Shown: positions 8,257-17,838, counted from the stretch's first letter. The stretch is DNA of 43,724 bases from an uncultured Pseudomonadota bacterium (GCA_903828595.1 CAIKMS010000013.1:1-43724); one strand, 5' to 3'. Numbers and translations are program-made. The notes: generated by a model not told the origin, from the sequence alone.

Positions 8257-9552
8257 ATGAATCCATGCTCTCGATTACGGTTGAAATTCACCGCTCTGGT
8301 GGCCATTTTCGGCGTGATTCCGCTCTCGGCGAGCGCTCAATCTGGCGCTGTCTTGCTGCGGCCGGATGCCATTTTTACGGCTGAAGATTCGCTGCTGCAC
8401 AAAGGCTGGAGCGTGCTGGTAGAAGGTCAATTGATCACCGCGGTCGGTCCTGCGGTCAAGGCGCCAACCGGCGCTCGAATCGTTGAGCTGCCGGGAACCA
8501 CGCTGACTCCCGGGCTGATCGACATCCATTCGCACCTGTTCTTGCACCCCTACACCGAAGCGGCCTGGGATGACCAGGTGCTGAAGGAACCGCTGGCGTA
8601 CCGTGTCCTTCGTGCCGGCAATCAAGCTAAGGCCACGCTACAGGCCGGTTTTACCTCACTGCGTGATTTGGGTACCGAAGGGGCGGGTAACTCCGACGTG
8701 GTTTTAAAACACGCGATTGAGGACGGATTGATCCCCGGGCCTCGCTTGGCCGTGGTAACTCGGGCAATTGTCGCTACCGGTGCTTACGGGCCGGCGCGCC
8801 GCAATTACGCGGGTCAGGACTTACCGCAGGGCGCTGAGGAAGCGTCCGGGCTGGCTGAAGCGGAGTCCGCGGTACGCCATCAGGCCGGGGCGGGTGCGGA
8901 CTGGATTAAGCTGTATGCGGATTTTGAGGTGGGCCCTACGGGCAGCACGCGTCCGACCTTTAATCAGGCAGAGCTGAACGTGATGGTTGAGACCGCGCAC
9001 GATCTGGGTCGCAAGGTGGCGGCTCACGCGATGTCGGACGAAGGCGTGCGCCGCGCGGTTATGGCTGGTGTGGATTCCATCGAGCACGGTCATGGCGCGA
9101 GTGAGGCAACCTTTAAACTTATGAAAGACAAAGGCGTCGCGTACTGCGCAACGCTCGCTCAGGCTGAAGCCTATGCGATGGACTTTGATCACTATGTCTT
9201 AGGTTCATCAGAGCGGCCCGTGGGTTTTGTCGCCGCCCAGCGCGCGTTTAAGCTCGCCCATTCGCTGGGCGTTAAAATTGCCTCGGGCTCTGATGTGGGT
9301 GTGTTTCGGCACGGCGACAACGCGCGCGAGCTGGAACTCATGGTCGAGTACGGCATGACACCTGCTGAGGCGCTTATCGCTGCGACTCGCACCGATGCGG
9401 CGGTATTGGGCCATGCCGATTCCTTGGGGCGCGTCAGTACGGGCCTGCAAGCCGATTTGGTGGCTTTTAAAGGCAACCCGTTAGCCGATATCAAGGCCCT
9501 GCGCGAACCGGTGTTTGTGATGAAGGCCGGTCAGATCGTCCGATCGCCTTAA
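8257..9552 (+). CDS. Exported metal-dependent amidohydrolase
   Basis: 431 residues with a signal peptide ending ASA (about residues 1-27). The amidohydrolase superfamily ligands are visible: DIHSH (His91, His93), the carboxylated lysine in ADWIKLY (Lys218), AAHAM (His257), IEHGH (His277) and SGSDVG (Asp346). The C-terminal strand [16 protein letters not shown] is typical of the imidazolonepropionase/Xaa-Pro dipeptidase-like branch, whose exported members often hydrolyse dipeptides or N-acylated amino acids. A GGGGA ribosome site precedes the ATG. The gene is monocistronic: iaaA diverges upstream, and a strong hairpin (9565-9600) follows the stop. It is a distant paralogue of the amidohydrolase at 34263-35534. 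Substrate unknown. Confidence 0.83.
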   Translation: MNPCSRLRLKFTALVAIFGVIPLSASAQSGAVLLRPDAIFTAEDSLLHKGWSVLVEGQLITAVGPAVKAPTGARIVELPGTTLTPGLIDIHSHLFLHPYTEAAWDDQVLKEPLAYRVLRAGNQAKATLQAGFTSLRDLGTEGAGNSDVVLKHAIEDGLIPGPRLAVVTRAIVATGAYGPARRNYAGQDLPQGAEEASGLAEAESAVRHQAGAGADWIKLYADFEVGPTGSTRPTFNQAELNVMVETAHDLGRKVAAHAMSDEGVRRAVMAGVDSIEHGHGASEATFKLMKDKGVAYCATLAQAEAYAMDFDHYVLGSSERPVGFVAAQRAFKLAHSLGVKIASGSDVGVFRHGDNARELELMVEYGMTPAEALIAATRTDAAVLGHADSLGRVSTGLQADLVAFKGNPLADIKALREPVFVMKAGQIVRSP

Positions 9553-9564
9553 AGTAACGCTCTG

Positions 9565-9600
9565 CTGCGGATGTCTGGTGCGGCTACCAGACATCCGCAG
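9565..9600. terminator. 14-bp perfect hairpin between convergent genes
   Basis: CTGCGGATGTCTGG (9565-9578) and its exact complement CCAGACATCCGCAG (9587-9600) flank an 8-base loop. It sits 12 bases after the amidohydrolase stop and before the convergent acetyltransferase gene. There is no T-run on either side, so it may rely on stem stability alone or on Rho. Confidence 0.55.
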
Positions 9601-9697
9601 GAAAGGCACACAGGACTTGTCTGCGCGCGGCTGACGTGGCGGTGCCTACGCTTAATGTGCAAAAGCTCTTGAGATGGGCTAAGTGCATAACCTTTGG

Positions 9698-10144
9698 TTA
9701 GTCGCCGCTCGGACCAAACGAGTAGTACACAAATCCCGGATGTTTACCCAGGCGGTCGTACAACTGCCGCGCGACGGTATTGGTTTCATGGGTTAACCAA
9801 TACGTCTTGTGCGCCCCGGCTTTGACGGCGGCCGAGGCGACGGCCTCAACTAACAGGCGACCGCAACCACTACCGCGTAACCCCGGCTCAACGAACAGAT
9901 CTTCTAAGTAGCAGGCCGGCGACAGTGACCACGTATCTTCGTGGTAGAGAAAGTGTGCAAAGCCCACCAACCGTGAGGCTTGGTTATACGCGCCCACCGC
10001 CTGAATACGGCCTGTGTGGATGCGTTCCCAGGTGGATTGATTAACCTGAGCGGGCAGTTGAACTTTATAGAAGGTCTGGTAGCCCAGCCAAAGTGCCAAC
10101 CAGTGATCGTGATCGGCAGGTGACAATGGTTTGATACTGATCAT
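9698..10144 (-). CDS. GNAT-family N-acetyltransferase
   Basis: 148 residues, a single GNAT domain. Beta-strand 4 and the acetyl-CoA loop are clear: YLEDLFVEPGLRGSGCGRLLVEAV (about 78-101), matching the R/Q-x-x-G-x-G/A pattern, followed by TYWLTHETNTVARQLYDRLG, the usual motif-B helix. It transfers an acetyl group from acetyl-CoA to an amine; the substrate is not predictable. The start has a strong AAGGAG site. It lies downstream of atoE on the same strand with a gap of about 110 bases, so it could be the last gene of the scoA-scoB-atoE transcript, though no functional link is evident. Confidence 0.85.
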   Translation of the reverse strand: MISIKPLSPADHDHWLALWLGYQTFYKVQLPAQVNQSTWERIHTGRIQAVGAYNQASRLVGFAHFLYHEDTWSLSPACYLEDLFVEPGLRGSGCGRLLVEAVASAAVKAGAHKTYWLTHETNTVARQLYDRLGKHPGFVYYSFGPSGD

Positions 10145-10255
10145 GGGGTCTCCTTGATGGACTATCGTTTCAGAAATTCATCGTCACCTACAATCCCTTG
10201 CGCGGCACCTTGACGATCATGATGACGGTGGCGATCAGCGGATTCCCACGCAGGC

Positions 10256-11686
10256 TCATCCGGGGATTTGAGGTGGGTGATAAGGCAGCGTGAAGGCCAG
10301 GGCCCATAGCAGCGTTAGCACCAGGGGTAGTAGGACTAAAAGCTGCAGCATGGTAAAGCCAATGATGTTACGGGCTTTAAGTCGCAGTATTCCCAGGAGC
10401 GGCAGCATCCAGAAGGGATTGATCAGGTTGGGCAGGGCTTCGGCCGCGTTATAAATTTGGACCACCCAGCCCAGGTGAACTTTTAAGGTGTTAGCAGCCT
10501 GCATTAAATAAGGGGCTTCGAGTAGCCACTTACCACCGCCCGAAGGGATAAAGAACCCTAAGATGGCCGAGTAAATGCCAATGGCCAGCGGGTAGGTGTC
10601 ATGGGTGGTTAAGTGCACAAAGGCGCTGGCCAGTTGATCGGAGAGCGATAAACCGGCCGGATTTTTGGCCTGTGTCAGTATGGCAGCAATAGCCCCGTAC
10701 AGCGGAAACTGGATCAGAACACCGGAGGTTGCCGGGACCGCATGGCTCACGGCCTGCAAGAAGTTTCGTGGCCGCCAATGCAGCAAAAGCCCGATCATTA
10801 AAAACAAAAAGTTATAGGTGTTCAGACTTGAGACAGCCACCAGTACCGGTTTGTCAGCAAACTCGTGGATCAACCAGCCTGCACCTAAACCTACGATGAG
10901 AAGCGTGAGTAACGGGGAGTGTTCCAGCCATTCAGCCGGCACGCGAACCCCGCTTGACTCCAGTTCACGGTGACTGACATCAATGCCTAAATCGTCGGCG
11001 GTGACCGCTTGTGCGGCTCTGGGTGTTGATGCCACCGCAATGGCGATGCCGGTGAGGCTGACGATGCCGGCGATTGTCAGGGACTGCCACAAAAAAATGG
11101 TTTCGCTAAAAGGGATTACCCCGGTAATGGGCAGTAAAGCCTTGGGCAAGCTCGCCGCGTTAGCCTGTAGTTGCGCGGCCGAGGATGACAAGCCTAGCGC
11201 CCATACCGTGCCCAAACCCAGATAGGCGGCGGCACCGGCGGCCCGGTAGTCCAAAGTTAAGGCCTTATGGCGCGCTAAAGCCAGAACTAGAAGACCGCTA
11301 AAAATCAGGCTTAAGCCCCAATTAATCAGGCCCGTGCTTAAGCTGATAAAAGCAACGAGTCCAACCGCTGTGCGACCATCGCGAGGATAGGCGGCCAGTC
11401 GTTCAATCAAAAAGGCCGCGGGCCGTGAGGTGGCCACGACGTAGCCGCCGATGGCCACAAAAGCCATCTGCATCGTGAAGTTAATCAGACTCCAGAAACC
11501 GGTACCGAACGCCAGACAGATGCTGGTAACTGAAGCGCCGGCGAGGAGTGCCGCGATGGATACGACTACCACCGCGAGCATTACAAAGACAAAAGCGTCG
11601 GGAAACCAGCGCTCCGCCCAGTGCGTGAACGAACCGGCGAGTTGGGCTAACCGATCGGGGCGTGGTGTCTGATCGATATCCCTAAT
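10256..11686 (-). CDS. atoE: Short-chain fatty acid/acetoacetate transporter AtoE
   Basis: Inner-membrane permease of the AtoE family, with 10 or more hydrophobic segments. Family blocks include FWSLINFTMQMAFV, INWGLSLIFSGL, NTYNFLFLMIGLLLHWRP, the HDTYPLA segment and FIPSGGGKWLLEAPYLM. It imports acetoacetate or short-chain fatty acids, matching the CoA-transferase genes upstream. The first ATG (11581) would cut off the conserved N-terminus; the frame upstream of it still encodes RLAQLAGSFTHWAERWFPDAFVFVML, which aligns with AtoE N-termini. No ATG, GTG or TTG occurs in that extension. An AGGAG site lies in front of consecutive ATC and ATT codons (11689-11684), so a rare ATT or ATC start, or a mutated start, is inferred. 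I use ATT at 11686; a conservative call would be 10256-11581. Confidence 0.8.
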   Translation of the reverse strand: MRDIDQTPRPDRLAQLAGSFTHWAERWFPDAFVFVMLAVVVVSIAALLAGASVTSICLAFGTGFWSLINFTMQMAFVAIGGYVVATSRPAAFLIERLAAYPRDGRTAVGLVAFISLSTGLINWGLSLIFSGLLVLALARHKALTLDYRAAGAAAYLGLGTVWALGLSSSAAQLQANAASLPKALLPITGVIPFSETIFLWQSLTIAGIVSLTGIAIAVASTPRAAQAVTADDLGIDVSHRELESSGVRVPAEWLEHSPLLTLLIVGLGAGWLIHEFADKPVLVAVSSLNTYNFLFLMIGLLLHWRPRNFLQAVSHAVPATSGVLIQFPLYGAIAAILTQAKNPAGLSLSDQLASAFVHLTTHDTYPLAIGIYSAILGFFIPSGGGKWLLEAPYLMQAANTLKVHLGWVVQIYNAAEALPNLINPFWMLPLLGILRLKARNIIGFTMLQLLVLLPLVLTLLWALAFTLPYHPPQIPG

Positions 11687-11805
11687 GATGGTGACACTCC
11701 TACAACCTGTCAGCGCGTTTACGCATTGAAGCCCGAAAGCGTAAGCCTAACTAAGCACCCAGGTCCTCGACGCGTGACCGCCCACGCCGTTGGGCGCCTG
11801 AAGGA

Positions 11806-12447
11806 TTACCCTTTGAGTTCTACCGTGTAAGCTGCGGAGGTTTTCTCAGCCACCATCTCAAGCGTGACACCGGGCGCAAGTTCGGTCAGCACCAGACCCG
11901 TGGCCCTGACTTCCATCACTGCTAAATCCGTGATGATCAAGTTCACGCAGGCCCGACCGGTCAGTGGCAGATCGCAAGCCGGCAGAATCTTCGGCGTGCC
12001 GTCTTTAGCGGCATGTTCCATCACCACCACGACTCGCTTGACGCCAGCGACCAGGTCCATGGCTCCGCCCATGCCCTTAACCATTTTGCCGGGGATCATC
12101 CAGTTGGCGATGTCACCTTTCTGCGATACCTGCATGGCACCCAGAATAGCGATATCAATGTGGCCGCCACGGATCATGGCAAAGCTGTCGGCGCTGGAGA
12201 AGTAGCTGGTTTTTGCCAGTTGGGTAATGGTTTGCTTACCCGCATTAATCAGATCCGGATCCTCTTCGCCCTCGAAGGGAAACGGGCCCATGCCGAGCAT
12301 GCCATTCTCGGACTGCAGGGTGACTTCAACACCCTGCGGAATGTAGTTCGCGACCAGGGTAGGTATACCAATGCCGAGATTGACGTAGTACCCGTCCTTC
12401 AGTTCTTTGGCAGCGCGGCTAGCCAGATCATCACGTGTCCATGGCAT
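11806..12447 (-). CDS. scoB: 3-oxoacid CoA-transferase subunit B
   Basis: 213 residues. Class I CoA-transferase beta subunit with the catalytic motif SENGMLG (Glu47) and [18 protein letters not shown]; other family blocks are [40 protein letters not shown] and [17 protein letters not shown]. With ScoA it moves CoA from succinyl-CoA (or acetyl-CoA) to acetoacetate or another 3-oxoacid, in the cytoplasm. It starts 3 bases after the scoA stop, and its AAGAGG ribosome site lies inside the scoA end, so the two are translationally coupled. The downstream gene atoE probably supplies the substrate. A small hairpin (11780-11795) without T-run lies between scoB and atoE. Confidence 0.92.
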   Translation of the reverse strand: MPWTRDDLASRAAKELKDGYYVNLGIGIPTLVANYIPQGVEVTLQSENGMLGMGPFPFEGEEDPDLINAGKQTITQLAKTSYFSSADSFAMIRGGHIDIAILGAMQVSQKGDIANWMIPGKMVKGMGGAMDLVAGVKRVVVVMEHAAKDGTPKILPACDLPLTGRACVNLIITDLAVMEVRATGLVLTELAPGVTLEMVAEKTSAAYTVELKG

Positions 12448-12450
12448 GGC

Positions 12451-13149
12451 TTAATTCCTCTTTCGTACGGTTCGTTGTTCAACGCGTTTTTCCAGGCCTT
12501 GCGCCTTAAAAATACGCTGCACAAAAATGCCAGGGGTATGGATTTGATCAGGGTCCAGTGAGCCCACTTCGACCAATTCCTCGACCTCGGCGATGGTAAT
12601 GCGGGCGGCTGTTGCCATGAGAGGATTAAAGTTTCGAGCCGCCTTACGAAATACTAAGTTGCCCTCGCGATCGCCTTTCCACGCATGCACGATGGCCAGA
12701 TCTGCCACCAGACCGGTCTCCAGCAAATAGGTTTGACCGTTAAAGTCTTTGTGTTCTTTGCCTTCGGCCACCAGAGTGCCAACGCCGGTCTTGGTATAAA
12801 AACCGGGTATGCCCGCACCACCGGCACGGATACGCTCGGCCAGTGTGCCCTGTGGATTAAATTCTAAGTCCAGTTCGCCGGATAAATACAGGCGTTCGAA
12901 GAGTTTGTTCTCACCCACGTAGGAGGAGATCATTTTTTTGATCTGCCCGGTGGCCAGTAAGATCCCTAATCCAAAGCCGTCGACACCGGCATTGTTGCTG
13001 ATGACCGTGAGGTTTTTCGTACCCGCGTCACGCAATGCTGAAATTAAGTTTTCGGGTATACCACACAGACCAAAGCCACCGGCCATGATCGACATGCCAT
13101 CGAACGTGGTTCCGGCCAGTGCGTCGGCCGCGTTGTTAAAACACTTCAT
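12451..13149 (-). CDS. scoA: 3-oxoacid CoA-transferase subunit A
   Basis: 232 residues from the ATG at 13149 (AGGGA site 7 bases upstream; the longer frame begins with a TTG and lacks a site). The alpha-subunit CoA-binding glycine loop [17 protein letters not shown] is present, along with [62 protein letters not shown] and the ending [17 protein letters not shown]. The length equals that of characterised ScoA proteins. First gene of scoA-scoB-atoE. An 18-base palindrome (13192-13209) just upstream may be its operator. The cluster would let the cell use acetoacetate or, by CoA exchange, related short-chain acids; no regulator gene is adjacent. Confidence 0.92.
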   Translation of the reverse strand: MKCFNNAADALAGTTFDGMSIMAGGFGLCGIPENLISALRDAGTKNLTVISNNAGVDGFGLGILLATGQIKKMISSYVGENKLFERLYLSGELDLEFNPQGTLAERIRAGGAGIPGFYTKTGVGTLVAEGKEHKDFNGQTYLLETGLVADLAIVHAWKGDREGNLVFRKAARNFNPLMATAARITIAEVEELVEVGSLDPDQIHTPGIFVQRIFKAQGLEKRVEQRTVRKRN

Positions 13150-13191
13150 AAAAGGTCCCTGCGTAGCCCAAGCGATCAAGGCATCAGTGTA

Positions 13192-13209
13192 GCCCAGTCA
13201 GGACTGGGC
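13192..13209. promoter_or_regulatory. Palindrome upstream of scoA, candidate operator
   Basis: GCCCAGTC-AG-GACTGGGC is a perfect 8+8 inverted repeat with a 2-base centre. It lies 43-60 bases before the scoA ATG, where a promoter-proximal operator would be expected. It also lies downstream of mgtE on the same strand, but its tiny centre and the lack of a T-run argue against a terminator. The bound regulator is unknown. Confidence 0.4.
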
Positions 13210-13276
13210 GGTCGACTGGAGCGCAACGGACCCTATTACCCGTCTTTTGGTCAGATCAAGCTGCAAGACGACTGTT

Positions 13277-14593
13277 CTATAGCATCGTCCCGGTCATCAC
13301 CAGTCGCGCCACCGTGAAATAGATAATCAACCCGGTAACGTCTACTAACGTGGCAACAAACGGCGCCGAGGCGCTGGCAGGATCCAAGCCAACGCGACGC
13401 AGGATAAAGGGCAGGGTTGCACCGGCGAAGGTGCCAAACATCACCACACCAATCAAACTAAAACCAATGGTTAATCCGAGCATCCCATAATGCTCGCCAT
13501 AGGTTCCAAACAGATGCTCCCAGGCATAAATACGGGTGACGCCAATCACCGCTAAAATACAGCCCAGCGCCAGGCCTGCAAAAATCTCTCGGCCGATAAC
13601 CCGAAACCAGTCACGCAGCGCGACCTCACCTAATGCCATGGCACGAATCACCAAGGTCGTTGCCTGCGATCCAGAGTTACCTCCACTACTGATGATTAAC
13701 GGCAGGAACAGCGCGAGAACCACGGCTTTGTCGAGTTCACCCTCAAAGTATCCCAGGGCGGTTGCGGTAAGCATTTCACCGACAAAAAGAATGGCCAGCC
13801 AGCCGGCGCGTTTTTTGACCAGATCAAAAAACTTGGTCTGCAGATAGGGTTGATCCAGCGCTTCCATACCACCGACTTTTTGCATGTCGGAGCTCGCCTC
13901 TTCATCGATCACATCCACGATATCGTCGATGGTGACCACGCCTATCATTCGTCTCTGGGCATCCAACACGGGCACCGCGGCCAGTCGGCTGTGCCGTAGC
14001 ACACGGGCAACTTCGGTTTGCTCTAACCCTTCAGCGACACTGACGGGCTGCGCGTCCATCACCGTACTGACAGACTCCGCGGGATCGGCCAAAAACAGCG
14101 TTGCCAACGAGACGGTTCCCACCAGTTGCTGATCCTCGTTTAAAACAAAGACTTGGTCTACGCGTTTTAAAGCCTCCGATTGACGTCGCAAATACGATAG
14201 CGCTTCTTCGACCGGTACTTCGGCGCGCACCCGCGCAAAGCGCGGATTCATCAGGCCACCGGCGACGTCCTCTTTAAAAGCGAGTAGCGCATTGATGTCA
14301 TTGCGCGTGGCTTCATCCACCATGTCCAGAAAGCCGCTACGGTCACGGGTATCCATGCTCTGCAGCACGTCAGCTGCATCGTCCGGAGCCAACAGTCGGA
14401 TCCAGACCCGGCGTTCGGATTCGGGCACTAGCCGAAGCAGTTCTGCCTGCGCGGCGGTTTCCAGGCTTAAAAAATAGTCATCCTGAGCACCCCGGGGCAG
14501 GCGGGTAAATTCGATGGCCTGTTGATGGCGCGATAATCGAGACCAGCGATCCCGTAACGCTAAGACCGCCGCGGTTTCCTGAGGGGTCATCAT
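13277..14593 (-). CDS. mgtE: Magnesium channel/transporter MgtE
   Basis: About 438 residues from the ATG at 14593 (GGAG 9 bases upstream; the frame can be read back to a TTG at 14608). Order: an MgtE N-domain (about 20-120, with LPRGAQDDYFLSL, LLAPDDAADVLQSMD, LAFKEDVAGGLMNPRF), two CBS domains (about 125-245, ending VVTIDDIVDVIDEEASSDMQKVGG) and five membrane helices with the pore signature SSGGNSGSQATTLVIRAMALGE. MgtE lets magnesium into the cytoplasm and is gated by magnesium bound between the N and CBS domains. The gene is single and diverges from the S9 peptidase gene at 14740; no magnesium riboswitch is apparent in the 147 bases between them. Confidence 0.93.
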   Translation of the reverse strand: MMTPQETAAVLALRDRWSRLSRHQQAIEFTRLPRGAQDDYFLSLETAAQAELLRLVPESERRVWIRLLAPDDAADVLQSMDTRDRSGFLDMVDEATRNDINALLAFKEDVAGGLMNPRFARVRAEVPVEEALSYLRRQSEALKRVDQVFVLNEDQQLVGTVSLATLFLADPAESVSTVMDAQPVSVAEGLEQTEVARVLRHSRLAAVPVLDAQRRMIGVVTIDDIVDVIDEEASSDMQKVGGMEALDQPYLQTKFFDLVKKRAGWLAILFVGEMLTATALGYFEGELDKAVVLALFLPLIISSGGNSGSQATTLVIRAMALGEVALRDWFRVIGREIFAGLALGCILAVIGVTRIYAWEHLFGTYGEHYGMLGLTIGFSLIGVVMFGTFAGATLPFILRRVGLDPASASAPFVATLVDVTGLIIYFTVARLVMTGTML

Positions 14594-14739
14594 AGACTGG
14601 GGCTCCAAAAGTGCGATTTAGTTGAACTAAGGCGATCCGCGCATACTACCCATCGGACTGATCAGCGTATAGCGCAAGCCCGGTCGTTTCACGTATGGTT
14701 AGGCCTAGTGTTAGCGCCGAATATGCCAGTGAGGACTTT

Positions 14740-17289
14740 ATGAACACGCGTGTCTCTAGCCTGGTGTTTGCCCGCCGATCGCTTGCTGCGGGTTTGCTCT
14801 TTACGGTGGGTTTTGCCTTGGGCATCACCAAGGCTACGGCGGCGGCCCAGACCGGCGCGGGGTATAACCTGCCGCCAAAGAACATATTGGATGTGATGCT
14901 GGCGCCGACTCCGCCGATGCCGGTGGTAAGCCCTACCCATAAACAACTGTTGTTGGTTTCCTGGCAGCCGTATCCCTCCATCGACAGGGTCAGCACGCCC
15001 TTTTTACGGCTGGCAGGGGCTCGTATCGAGCCGGCTAACCACAGCAAACACGATACCCCCAACGGCTATGGCATCACGCCATGCGCTATCCGCTTTGAGT
15101 TGATTTCAGTTCCTAACGGCACGCCCTTGCCTGTTGCGCTGCCGGCAGGGGTCTGTGCCAGTGCACCTATTTGGAGTGCTGACGGTCAGCGATTCGCGTT
15201 CGCCAATATCGCAAAGACCTCCGTAGAGCTTTGGGTGGGTGACGGCCGCTCCGGCGCTTTGCAGCAGGTACCTGGGGTTCGCTTAAACCCGATGTTTGAG
15301 CATGAGCTGAGCTTTATGCCTGACCAACATACCCTCCTGATAAAGATGGTGCCCGGCGATTTAGGAGCGGTACCGGCAGCATCGGCTATGCCTGTAGGCC
15401 CTAGTGTTCAAGAGAGTCTGGGTCAAAAAGGCGAGAGCAGCACGTATGAAGTTCGTGACACCTTAAATAACACGCACGATGAGGAGGTATTTGATTACTT
15501 TGCCGCCTCACAGCTGGCTTTGGTGGATGCGAACTCACTGAAGATCACACCCATCGGTCCGGTGGCTAATTACTTTCACGTGATGCCGTCGCCTGACGGG
15601 CAACACGTGCTGTTGAGCTATATTCATAAGCCCTACTCGTACATTACGACCTACGATCGTTTCCCCCACGAGGTTGAGGTCTGGGATCTGGTAGCGACCA
15701 GCGCCAAAATGGTTCGCCATCCGATTGCCTCGCTACCGCTGGCGGATCGAGTACCCGTGCACGGGGTGGCCCTGGGCCCCCGCGATTTTACGTGGCGAGC
15801 CACCGCTGCGGCGACGCTGGTGTGGGCCGAAGCGCTGGATGGTGGCGACTGGAAGGTCAAAGTGCCGTTTCGCGATCGACTGATGATGCAGTCGTTCCCA
15901 TTCAGCACGACACCCACCGAGATCGTTCGGACTGAGCAACGATTCATCGGGTTTGAGTGGAGTGATCAGCCGCAAACGGCCTTTCTTTATGAGGAGGACC
16001 AAAATCGGCACTGGCATCAAACCTACGTGATTGATGTGGATGCGCCGACTAAAAAGCGCCTGCTATGGGATCTGTCATCGGACGAACGTTACGCCAACCC
16101 GGGTGATCCGGTAATGGAGGAACGTGCGAACGGAACCCGCGTGATCAAAGTCGATAACGGCTCGATCTATCTCAGTGGCGTCGGCGCGTCCCCGGACGGT
16201 GATCGACCCTTTTTGGACCGTTTAGATCTGAAGAGTTTCAAAACGCAGCGACTGTTCCGTTCAGACAAACAAGCCTATGAGCGTTTTCTGGCTTTCGCGG
16301 GACCCACTGCCCAGTCATTTTTAACGTGGCACCAGTCCGTCATGGATCCGCCCAACGCCTACTTACGCACGTTGGGGCCTAAGGTGGCGGCATCTGCAGG
16401 CGAGGCGATCGTTGGCTCGTCCGCTATGCCGGTAACCCGCATGCTGGATCCCGCGCCGGCGGTGCGTGGTATCCAAAAACGGTTGGTTAAATACAAACGG
16501 GCCGATGGGCTGGATTTGTCTTTTACCCTCTACACGCCGCCAGGGTACAAGCCCGGCACGCGGCTACCCACGATTTTGTATGCCTACCCGCTGGACTACG
16601 CGGATGCATCCAAAGCCGGGCAGGTCAGCGGCTCGCAGATGACCTTTACCCAGTTACGCCAGTATCGCTTGTTGCTGTTAGCAGGCTACGCGATCATTGA
16701 TAACGCGTCCTTCCCCATTGTGGGTGATCCTAAAAAAGCCTACGACACGTACCTGGAGCAGTTGGTGGCTGATGCTAAGGCGGCGGTGGATGAAGCCGTT
16801 CGGCTGGGAGTCACGGATCCGCTGCGCGTGGGTGTTACAGGGCACAGTCACGGTGCGTTGATGACGGTGAATTTGGTGGCTCACTCGGATTTGTTTAAAG
16901 CCGGCATTGCCACCAGCGGCTCTTACAACAAGACACTGACGCCGTTTGGTTTTCAGAATGAGCGGCGATCCGTTTGGGATGCGCCGGATGTCTATCTGAA
17001 AGTTTCCCCGTTTTTTATGGCCGATAAGATTAAGACCCCGTTGCTGCTCATCCACGGCGCCGAGGACGCGAACCCGGGCACTACGCCGTTGCAGTCTATA
17101 AAACTGTTTGAGGCAATCCGCGGCAACGGCGGTACCACACGGCTGGTCATGTTGCCGCACGAGCCGCATTGGTACACGGCCTTAGAGTCCAACGAGCAAG
17201 AGGTCTACGAAATGATTCGGTGGTTCGATCAGTATGTTAAAGACCCGGCGCCTAATCCTGTTGCCAGTACAGCCGCGGCAGTCCACTAG
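14740..17289 (+). CDS. Exported S9-family serine peptidase (glutamyl-peptidase-like)
   Basis: 849 residues from the ATG at 14740 (GAGGA site 5 bases upstream). Signal peptide RRSLAAGLLFTVGFALG...ATAAA. A long propeller half (about 40-570) is followed by an alpha/beta-hydrolase half with nucleophile GHSHG (Ser703), GAEDANPGT (Asp776) and HEPHWY (His810). The blocks GIATSGSYNKTLTPFGFQNE and PDGDRPFLDRLDLKSFKTQRLFRSD resemble the S9D glutamyl endopeptidase group rather than classical DPP IV. It probably trims peptides in the periplasm. The nucleophile elbow GHSHG instead of GHSYG is a small deviation. It is a separate transcription unit, divergent from mgtE. Function as a peptidase is well supported; cleavage specificity is inferred. 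Confidence 0.88.
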   Translation: MNTRVSSLVFARRSLAAGLLFTVGFALGITKATAAAQTGAGYNLPPKNILDVMLAPTPPMPVVSPTHKQLLLVSWQPYPSIDRVSTPFLRLAGARIEPANHSKHDTPNGYGITPCAIRFELISVPNGTPLPVALPAGVCASAPIWSADGQRFAFANIAKTSVELWVGDGRSGALQQVPGVRLNPMFEHELSFMPDQHTLLIKMVPGDLGAVPAASAMPVGPSVQESLGQKGESSTYEVRDTLNNTHDEEVFDYFAASQLALVDANSLKITPIGPVANYFHVMPSPDGQHVLLSYIHKPYSYITTYDRFPHEVEVWDLVATSAKMVRHPIASLPLADRVPVHGVALGPRDFTWRATAAATLVWAEALDGGDWKVKVPFRDRLMMQSFPFSTTPTEIVRTEQRFIGFEWSDQPQTAFLYEEDQNRHWHQTYVIDVDAPTKKRLLWDLSSDERYANPGDPVMEERANGTRVIKVDNGSIYLSGVGASPDGDRPFLDRLDLKSFKTQRLFRSDKQAYERFLAFAGPTAQSFLTWHQSVMDPPNAYLRTLGPKVAASAGEAIVGSSAMPVTRMLDPAPAVRGIQKRLVKYKRADGLDLSFTLYTPPGYKPGTRLPTILYAYPLDYADASKAGQVSGSQMTFTQLRQYRLLLLAGYAIIDNASFPIVGDPKKAYDTYLEQLVADAKAAVDEAVRLGVTDPLRVGVTGHSHGALMTVNLVAHSDLFKAGIATSGSYNKTLTPFGFQNERRSVWDAPDVYLKVSPFFMADKIKTPLLLIHGAEDANPGTTPLQSIKLFEAIRGNGGTTRLVMLPHEPHWYTALESNEQEVYEMIRWFDQYVKDPAPNPVASTAAAVH

Positions 17290-17475
17290 CGGTCCCGACA
17301 CCACGAATGGATCGCTCAGGCCAATTAGCCTGTCGCGGAGCGGCCGGAAATGACTAATTTGTTGCGTGAGGTTTGACGCGTGGCGTTTTTTTCTCAAGGC
17401 CGGTCGTCTGTAGACTGGAACAGCGTCGAATTGTGAGTGACACTAAGCTTAGGACGAACGGAGCACTATCACACC

Positions 17476-17838
17476 ATGGTCAGAGTCATTCGAGAACCCG
17501 TCATTGTGCCCTCGGTGGGCACGCGCCCGAAGCGCATCGCTGAATACGCGGGTCGAGTCGCCACCGGCGATACAGAATTAAGTCTTGCGGTTATGAAAAG
17601 CCCCCAGGGCTGGGAAGAACCCGCGCAGACGCCAACTTTTGATGAGTACACCCTGGTGCTTCGGGGTGCCATTCGCATTGAGACTCAGGCCGCCACGGTG
17701 GTGGTGCGTGCCGGAGAACTGGCCATCGCCACGGCGGGTGAGTGGGTACGTTACTCAACGCCAGAACCCGGTGGTGCGGAATACATCGCCGTCTGTCGCC
17801 CGGCGTTTTCTGCGGATACCGTCCATCGCGATGAGTGA
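17476..17838 (+). CDS. Small cupin-domain protein
   Basis: 120 residues from the ATG at 17476; an earlier GTG (17437) gives a poor N-terminus. One cupin barrel is seen: TFDEYTLVLRGAIRIETQAATVVVRAGELAIATAGEWVRYSTP, then AEYIAVCRPAFS. The usual His-rich first cupin motif is largely replaced (DEY, no HxH), so metal binding is uncertain; ethanolamine-utilisation-type cupins look similar. It overlaps the next gene (ctlX) by 8 bases, in an ATGAGTGA junction, so the two are translationally coupled and probably act together, perhaps as a ligand-sensing or accessory partner of the hydrolase. Function unknown beyond the fold. Confidence 0.75.
   Translation: MVRVIREPVIVPSVGTRPKRIAEYAGRVATGDTELSLAVMKSPQGWEEPAQTPTFDEYTLVLRGAIRIETQAATVVVRAGELAIATAGEWVRYSTPEPGGAEYIAVCRPAFSADTVHRDE

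Noticed and set aside
12013..12561. 182-residue plus-strand frame over scoA/scoB
   Set aside because: Antisense of two well-supported CoA-transferase genes, spanning their junction.
14594..14739. Magnesium-sensing riboswitch upstream of mgtE
   Set aside because: The shared divergent region is short and no M-box-like conserved helices could be recognised.
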